Part shown: in pieces, positions 58,967 through 64,000 of the stretch
How positions within the stretch are numbered: the stretch's first letter is position 1
How the letters are laid out: the number at the start of each line of letters is the position of its first letter
Source: Streptomyces albireticuli
GTDB taxonomy: Bacteria > Actinomycetota > Actinomycetes > Streptomycetales > Streptomycetaceae
DNA length: 64,000 bases
Assembly (NCBI RefSeq): GCF_002192455.1
Contig: NZ_CP021744.1
Location: 4,432,001 to 4,496,000, forward strand
Direction of reading: 5' to 3'
Translations under genes and position numbers: made by a program
Notes under the pieces: generated by a model
Databases searched by the model: none
What the model was told of the DNA's origin: nothing
Seen by the model: only the letters and a program-made list of their open reading frames with translations

Positions 58967-60721
58967 ATGCTCGACCACCTGATCAGGCGCGCGACCGTCG
59001 TCGACGGCACCGGAGGCCCCTCCTACACCGCCGACGTGGGGATCCGGGACGGACGGATCGCCCTGATCGGGCGGTCGAGGGTGCACGCCGGGCGGATCGG
59101 CGAACGGGCCCGGACCGAGGAGGACGCGAGCGGGCTCGTCCTCGCTCCCGGCTTCGTCGACCCGCACACCCACTACGACGCCCAGCTCTTCTGGGACCCC
59201 TGCGCCACCCCGTCCCTGAGCCACGGCGTCACCACCGTCGTCGGCGGCAACTGCGGCTTCACTCTCGCGCCCCTCAACCCCGGCCGGCCCGCCGACGCCG
59301 ACTACACGCGCCGGATGATGAGCAAGGTCGAGGGGATGTCGCTGGCGGCCCTCGAAGAAGGCGCCCCCTGGAACTGGTCGACCTTCGGGGAGTACCTCGC
59401 GGCGCTGGACGGGCGGATCGCCGTCAACGCCGGTTTCATGGTCGGCCACTGCGCGCTGCGCCGCCACGTCATGGGTCCCGACGCCGTGGGCGGCCGGCCG
59501 GACGCCGGGCAGCTCGCGGCGATGACGGGCCTGCTGCGCGACGCGATGGACGCGGGCGCCTGGGGCCTCTCCACCACCCAGTCCACCACCCACTCCGACG
59601 GCGACGGCGCGCCCGTGGCGTCCCGGCACGCCCTCCCCGACGAGCTGCTGGCCCTGGCCCGCGCCGTGGGCGCGCACGAGGGCACCCAGCTGGAGGCCAT
59701 CGTCACCGGCTGCCTCGACCGCTTCTCGGACGCCGAGATCGACCTCCTGGCCGGTCTCACGGCCGCCGCCGGGCGGCCGCTCAACTGGAACGTCCTCACC
59801 ATCGACGCCGCCGTCCCCGAGCGGGTGCCCCGGCAGCTCTCCGCGAGCGCGCGGGCCCGCGCCGCGGGCGGCCGGATCGTCGCGCTCACCATGCCGATCC
59901 TCACACCCATGAACATGTCGCTCGGCACCTTCTGCGCCCTGAACCTCATACCCGGCTGGGGCGAGGTCCTCGCCCTGCCCGTGCCCCGGCGCATCGCCGA
60001 GCTGCGCCGGGCGCCCGTCCGCGAGGAGATGCTGCGCCGGGCGCGGAGCGAGGAGGCGGGGGTGTTCCGGCGGCTGTCGGACTTCGGGCGGTACGTCGTC
60101 GGGGACACGTACGCCCGCGAGAACGACGGTCTCACCGGGCGGGTCGTCGAGGACATCGCCGCCGAGCGCGGCCTGGACCCCTTCGCCTGCCTGGTGGAGA
60201 TCTGCGCCGCCGACGAGCTGCGTACGGTCCTGTGGCCGATGCCCACGGACAACGACGCCGCGAGCTGGGAGCTGCGCCGTGCCACTTGGGAGCACGAGGA
60301 CGTGCTGCTGGGTGGTTCGGACGCGGGGGCCCACCTGGACCGGATGTGCGGGGCGCCGTACACGACGCGCTTCCTGGGCGACTGCCTGCGCGGGCGGAAG
60401 CTGGTGCCCCTGGAGACGGCCGTAAGGATGCTGACCGACGACCCGGCCCGCCTCTTCGGCCTCCGCGACCGGGGCCGGATCGCCGAGGGCGCGCACGCGG
60501 ACCTCGTGCTCTTCGACCCGACCCGGATCGACGCGGGACCCGCCTCGCTCGTCCACGACCTGCCCGGCGACGGGCCGCGGCTGGACTCACGGGCGGTGGG
60601 CGTGGTGAGCGTGCGGGTGAACGGCGTGGAGACGGTGCGGCACGACGTGGCGACGGGGGCGCTGCCGGGGCGGGTGCTGCGGTCGGGGAGGGACACGGAG
60701 ACGGTGGGGACGGGGGGTTGA
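58967..60721 (+). CDS. N-acyl-D-amino-acid deacylase-like amidohydrolase
   Basis: This is a 584-aa metal-dependent amidohydrolase. The metal-binding PGFVDPHTHYDAQLFWDP, VVGGNCGFTLAPL, the central Glu in GTQLEAIVTGC, and the late GGSDAGAHLD are clear. It matches the D-aminoacylase/N-acyl-D-Glu deacylase branch, where many members act on unrelated cyclic amides, so the substrate is open. GAGGTGAGCCC precedes ATG 58967. It may be read through from site K despite the minisatellite. Confidence 0.87.
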   Translation: MLDHLIRRATVVDGTGGPSYTADVGIRDGRIALIGRSRVHAGRIGERARTEEDASGLVLAPGFVDPHTHYDAQLFWDPCATPSLSHGVTTVVGGNCGFTLAPLNPGRPADADYTRRMMSKVEGMSLAALEEGAPWNWSTFGEYLAALDGRIAVNAGFMVGHCALRRHVMGPDAVGGRPDAGQLAAMTGLLRDAMDAGAWGLSTTQSTTHSDGDGAPVASRHALPDELLALARAVGAHEGTQLEAIVTGCLDRFSDAEIDLLAGLTAAAGRPLNWNVLTIDAAVPERVPRQLSASARARAAGGRIVALTMPILTPMNMSLGTFCALNLIPGWGEVLALPVPRRIAELRRAPVREEMLRRARSEEAGVFRRLSDFGRYVVGDTYARENDGLTGRVVEDIAAERGLDPFACLVEICAADELRTVLWPMPTDNDAASWELRRATWEHEDVLLGGSDAGAHLDRMCGAPYTTRFLGDCLRGRKLVPLETAVRMLTDDPARLFGLRDRGRIAEGAHADLVLFDPTRIDAGPASLVHDLPGDGPRLDSRAVGVVSVRVNGVETVRHDVATGALPGRVLRSGRDTETVGTGG

Positions 60722-61026
60722 GCGGGGCCGGCGGGGACCGGGTGCTGAGACGGTCCCGGTGTTACGGGGCGGGCTCGGGAAATTTTTGAACCGGGACAAA
60801 AGGGGCGTCGCTGCGGTTCCCGCAAAGCGGCCGGATCGGTCCGCCCCCTTGGTGTTACCTGGCGTAACTTACGGATGGCCTTTCTTTGCCAGGTCAACTC
60901 ACCTTGGAAGGCGCTACGTTCAAGGTCCGAAAGCTGGACCGTGAGACCCGGGATGCGGAAACAGCAGCGCTTAACGTCCTGCCCATGGTGCAGACAGCCC
61001 CGCGGCCACGGGCCGGAGACACGGTA
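60722..61026. promoter_or_regulatory. 305-bp permease promoter region with GTTAC-N5-GTAAC palindrome
   Basis: GTTAC (60854-60858) and GTAAC (60864-60868) form an inverted repeat about 160 bp before the permease start. The surrounding TTACGGATGG and CTTAACG stretches are AT-richer than average. No gene is seen, although the permease frame stays open from 60886. Confidence 0.45.
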
Positions 61027-62601
61027 ATGAGCGCCGGCCGCGGACGGCGTCGCGGAAGGCCCGGCCCCGCCGGCGGGAGCGCCGGTGCCGCCGCCGGTGG
61101 CAAGGGCCTCAGCGGGAACTCCGTCGGACTGCTCGGCAGCGCCGTCATCGGCATCTCCACCGTCGCGCCCGTCTACTGCCTGACCTCCACCCTCGGCCCC
61201 ACCGTCGGCCAGGTCGGCGTCCAGATGCCCGCCGTCTTCCTGGCCGGCTTCCTCCCGATGCTGCTGGTCGCCTTCGCCTACCGCGAGCTGAACAAGGCCG
61301 TGCCCGACTGCGGTACGTCCTTCACCTGGACCGTCCGGGCCTTCGGGCCCAAGGTCGGCTGGATGTGCGGCTGGGGCCTGGTGATCGCGACGATCATCGT
61401 GCTGTCCAACCTCGCCGGCGTCGCGACCTCCTTCTTCTACCTCCTCCTCGGCGAGCTCACCGGCAGCGACGCGGTCGCCGCCCTCGACGGCAACCGGCCC
61501 GCGCACGTGGCGACCTGCCTCGCCTTCATCGCCCTCGCGACCGCCGTCAGCTACCGCGGGATGACCGCCACCAAAGGCGTGCAGTACGCCCTCGTCGGCC
61601 TCCAACTGGCCGTGCTGGCCGTGTTCGTCACCATGGCCCTGGTCAAGGCCCGCTCGGGCGATCTCTCCGTCCCGGCCGGGGCCGTCGGCTTCTCCTGGAG
61701 CTGGCTGAACCCCTTCGCCGTGCGGTCCTTCGCGGCCTTCACGGCCGGGCTGTCCCTGTCGATCTTCATGTTCTGGGGCTGGGACGCCTGTCTGACGGTC
61801 AACGAGGAGACCGAGGGCAGCGACCGTACGCCCGGCCGGGCCGCGCTCATCGCCATGGTCGTGCTCGTCGGCTCGTACCTCCTGACCGCCGTCGCCGCCC
61901 AGATGTTCGCCGGCGTCGGCGACGAGGGCCTGGGCCTCGGCAACCCGGAGACCGCCGACAACGTCTTCGCCGCCCTCGCCGACCCCGTCATGGGCACGGC
62001 ACTGGGCGTCCTGCTCTTCGTCGCGGTCCTGGCCTCGGCCGCCGCGAGCCTCCAGACGACGTTCCTGCCGGTCGCCCGCACGGTCCTGGCCATGAGCGCC
62101 TACCAGGCGCTGCCGCCGTCCTTCGCCCGCATACACCCGCGCTTCCGGTCCCCGGGCCGCGCGACCGTCGCGGCGGGCATCGCCACCGGCGTCTTCTACG
62201 CCGTGATGAGCTTCCTCAGCCAGAACGTCCTGATCGACACGATCTACGCCCTCGGGCTGATGATCTGCTTCTACTACTCGATCACCGCCTTCGCCTGCGC
62301 CTGGTACTTCCGCGGCGCACTCCGCGACTCCGTGCGCGACGCGCTCTTCAAGGGGGTCTTCCCCGTGCTGGGCGGGCTCCTCCTGGCCGCCGTCTTCTCC
62401 AAGACGCTCTACGACATGTGGGACCCGGCGTACGGCAGCGGCAGCTCCGTCCTGGGCATCGGCTCGGTCTTCGTCATAGGGGTGGGGCTGCTGCTGGTGG
62501 GGATGGCGCTGATGCTGGTGATGCGGTGGCGTCGTCCGGCGTTCTTCCGGGGCGAGGTGCTGTCGGGGGCGACGCCCGTGTCGGTCGTCGTCGGCGAGTG
62601 A
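61027..62601 (+). CDS. APC-family amino-acid/polyamine permease
   Basis: This is a 524-aa membrane protein with about 12 helices. GLSGNSVGLLGSAVIGISTVAPVYCLTSTLGP forms the first helix with the family's substrate-binding glycine break, and MFWGWDACLTVNEETEGSDRTPG is the conserved segment after TM6. Imports an amino acid or amine, perhaps the product of the deacylase upstream; this is only context. ATG 61027 with GGAG 8 bp ahead was chosen over the longer frame, whose first 47 residues are not membrane-like. Confidence 0.88.
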   Translation: MSAGRGRRRGRPGPAGGSAGAAAGGKGLSGNSVGLLGSAVIGISTVAPVYCLTSTLGPTVGQVGVQMPAVFLAGFLPMLLVAFAYRELNKAVPDCGTSFTWTVRAFGPKVGWMCGWGLVIATIIVLSNLAGVATSFFYLLLGELTGSDAVAALDGNRPAHVATCLAFIALATAVSYRGMTATKGVQYALVGLQLAVLAVFVTMALVKARSGDLSVPAGAVGFSWSWLNPFAVRSFAAFTAGLSLSIFMFWGWDACLTVNEETEGSDRTPGRAALIAMVVLVGSYLLTAVAAQMFAGVGDEGLGLGNPETADNVFAALADPVMGTALGVLLFVAVLASAAASLQTTFLPVARTVLAMSAYQALPPSFARIHPRFRSPGRATVAAGIATGVFYAVMSFLSQNVLIDTIYALGLMICFYYSITAFACAWYFRGALRDSVRDALFKGVFPVLGGLLLAAVFSKTLYDMWDPAYGSGSSVLGIGSVFVIGVGLLLVGMALMLVMRWRRPAFFRGEVLSGATPVSVVVGE

Positions 62602-62738
62602 GCGGAGCCGGGGTGCCGCCCTGCCAAAGCCCCCTCTGTTCCGGACATGCTCGGTCACGGCTCTGGCCGAGCCTCCGGCTGATGGGCAGCATGTGCGGCT
62701 GACGGCATCCTCGACCTCATCACAGGGGGAGTAGGTCC

Positions 62739-63146
62739 ATGAGAACCCGTATACGCACCAGCCTCGCCTTGGCCGCGTCAGCGGCGGCCGTACTCGCCGG
62801 CGGGCTCGCCGCCGGTCCGGCGGCGGCGGAGTCCCGTGTCGCGGCGGAGACCTGCCAGTCGCCCCGGACCATCACCGACACGGGCGGGGAGGTCACGTAC
62901 ACGGAATGCCAGCGCACGTACAAGGGCAAGCGGCAGAGCAGCGTCCGCATGTACCTGTGGGACCGCGCCTACTGCGCCGACCCGTTCGCCCGCGTGCTGA
63001 TCGGCTCGTACGACGTGACGTACACCTACTTCGACCCGGTGTCGCCCGGCCGCAGCCCGAAGTACGAGACGGGGTGGCACAACGGGGCGGACGCCAAGGT
63101 GTGGTTCGAGGTACGGCGCACGTGTCACGGCGGCGATCTGGCCTGA
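62739..63146 (+). CDS. Small secreted protein with conserved cysteines
   Basis: This is a 135-aa protein: signal peptide about 1-30 (MRTRIRTSLALAASAAAV...AAA), mature part of about 105 residues with four Cys (ETC, TEC, AYC, RTC) that could form two disulfides, and many Tyr/Thr strands, suggesting a small beta-rich extracellular domain. GGGGGAG precedes the ATG. I do not recognise the family. Confidence 0.75.
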   Translation: MRTRIRTSLALAASAAAVLAGGLAAGPAAAESRVAAETCQSPRTITDTGGEVTYTECQRTYKGKRQSSVRMYLWDRAYCADPFARVLIGSYDVTYTYFDPVSPGRSPKYETGWHNGADAKVWFEVRRTCHGGDLA

Positions 63147-63248
63147 CGCGTCCGGGAATCCTTCCGTGCGGCGGGGTGCGCTGCCGAGGCGGCGGCGCAC
63201 CCCCGTTCCTTCCTCCGCCTCCACACGACAGGGAGAACCGGGAAATCC

Positions 63249-64000
63249 ATGAACCGTACCCAGGAGGTCGCCCGGCTCCGCGCCGGCTACCAGCGCGAAC
63301 TCGCCCTCGGCACGGAACGCTTCCACGCGCCGGGACGCACCACGTGCCCCTGGTGCGGCTCCTCCCGGCTGCGCACCAGACTGCGCACCGCCGACCTGCT
63401 CCAGCACAAACCCGGCGCCTTCGTCGTGGACCAGTGCCGCGACTGCTCCCACTCCTTCCAGAACCCCCAGCTCACACCCGAGGGGCTGGACTTCTACTAC
63501 CGGGACTACTACGACGGCCTCGGCGTCGCCCACTCGGACTGGCTCTTCGGCCCCCGGGGCAGCCGCAAGCGCTACCTCGCCAGTGCCCGCGCCCTCCTCC
63601 CGTTCGGCACTCCCCGCCGCTGGCTCGACGTCGGCACCGGGCACGGGCACTTCCCCCGGGCCGCCGGCACGGTGCATCCGGCCACCGTCTTCGACGGCCT
63701 CGACCGCAGCGCGGGCGTCGACGAGGCCAAGCGCGAGGGCCGCATCGCCGAGGCGTACCGCGGCCTCCTCACCGAACTCGCCCCGAAGCTGGAGGGGCGC
63801 TACGACGTGGTGAGCATGTTCCACTACCTGGAACACAGCATCGACCCGCGCGCCGAACTGGCCGCCGCGAAGACCCTTCTCGCCCCCGGCGGCCGCCTGA
63901 TCATCGAGGTACCGGACCCCGAATGCGCGATGAGCCGGATCCTGGGCCGCTGGTGGATCCCGTACCTCCAGCCCCAGCACCTGCACCTCTTCCCGTTCGC
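63249..64000 (+). CDS. Class I SAM-dependent methyltransferase with N-terminal zinc ribbon (3' truncated by window edge)
   Basis: The open frame runs from ATG 63249 (GGGAAA before it) to the window end, at least 250 residues. Two Cys pairs (CPWCGS and CRDCSHSFQNPQLT, about 37-85) form a zinc ribbon, then LDVGTGHGHFP (about 128) is SAM motif I, with YDVVSMFHYLEHSIDP and LLAPGGRLIIEVPDPE as motifs II/III. This layout is common in sugar or secondary-metabolite C-methyltransferases of the TylCIII-like type. Substrate unknown. Confidence 0.82.
   Translation, partial: MNRTQEVARLRAGYQRELALGTERFHAPGRTTCPWCGSSRLRTRLRTADLLQHKPGAFVVDQCRDCSHSFQNPQLTPEGLDFYYRDYYDGLGVAHSDWLFGPRGSRKRYLASARALLPFGTPRRWLDVGTGHGHFPRAAGTVHPATVFDGLDRSAGVDEAKREGRIAEAYRGLLTELAPKLEGRYDVVSMFHYLEHSIDPRAELAAAKTLLAPGGRLIIEVPDPECAMSRILGRWWIPYLQPQHLHLFPF

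Overview
This window comes from a Streptomyces chromosome. It is very GC-rich, and it carries whiD, bldM, an ECF sigma gene resembling shbA, guaB and guaB3 in the gene order known from S. coelicolor. The mycobacterial whiB3/sigD/guaB2/guaB3 neighbourhood is related. Several F420-type enzymes, Ser/Thr kinases and AfsR-like regulators fit the same assignment.

Region 1 (1-17 kb) is core chromosome. It holds the end of a LysR regulator, the developmental genes whiD and bldM (divergent, with a textbook sigma-BldN promoter for bldM), the sigma gene, two IMP dehydrogenase-family genes, a small membrane protein, an MreB-type actin, a nucleotide-sugar dehydrogenase lacking its catalytic Cys, glpD, a serine-hydrolase lipoprotein, a membrane Ser/Thr kinase and a long pseudokinase.

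Region 2 (17.1-48.6 kb and 54.0-60.7 kb) is a catabolic gene set for an organic acid or lipid-like substrate that I cannot name. It contains two AMP-forming and one NDP-forming acyl-CoA ligases, four acyl-CoA dehydrogenases (one frameshifted), two crotonases, two thiolase-like lipid-transfer proteins each near a Zn-ribbon/OB-fold partner, two SDRs, aldehyde and alcohol dehydrogenases, two close amidohydrolase paralogues, two luciferase-like monooxygenases, a flavin reductase, a deazaflavin oxidoreductase, a cyclase-family hydrolase, an MFS carrier and a TetR regulator. Twelve copies of one 17-bp palindrome (consensus TCTGACGnnnnGTCAGA) lie in nearly every promoter region of these genes, including over the start codon of the TetR gene. 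They define a previously unrecognised-looking regulon, probably controlled by that TetR protein.

Region 3 interrupts the regulon in two places. At 41.2-44.2 kb there is a Ser/Thr kinase with a PQQ-type beta-propeller, preceded by three DnaA-box-like 9-mers. At 48.6-53.9 kb, all on the minus strand, lie an AfsR-type SARP/NB-ARC/TPR regulator, an 84-aa peptide with five DDHAG repeats (14-residue period), about 650 bp of GGGGGAA-type G-tracts, and a secreted 91-aa peptide with four DDHPT repeats. This peptide/regulator block is the most unusual part of the window and could be a peptide-signalling or multi-core peptide system.

Region 4 (60.7-64 kb) holds an APC-family permease, a small secreted Cys-containing protein and the start of a Zn-ribbon methyltransferase that runs off the window. 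No tRNA, rRNA, CRISPR array, transposase or phage gene was recognised.
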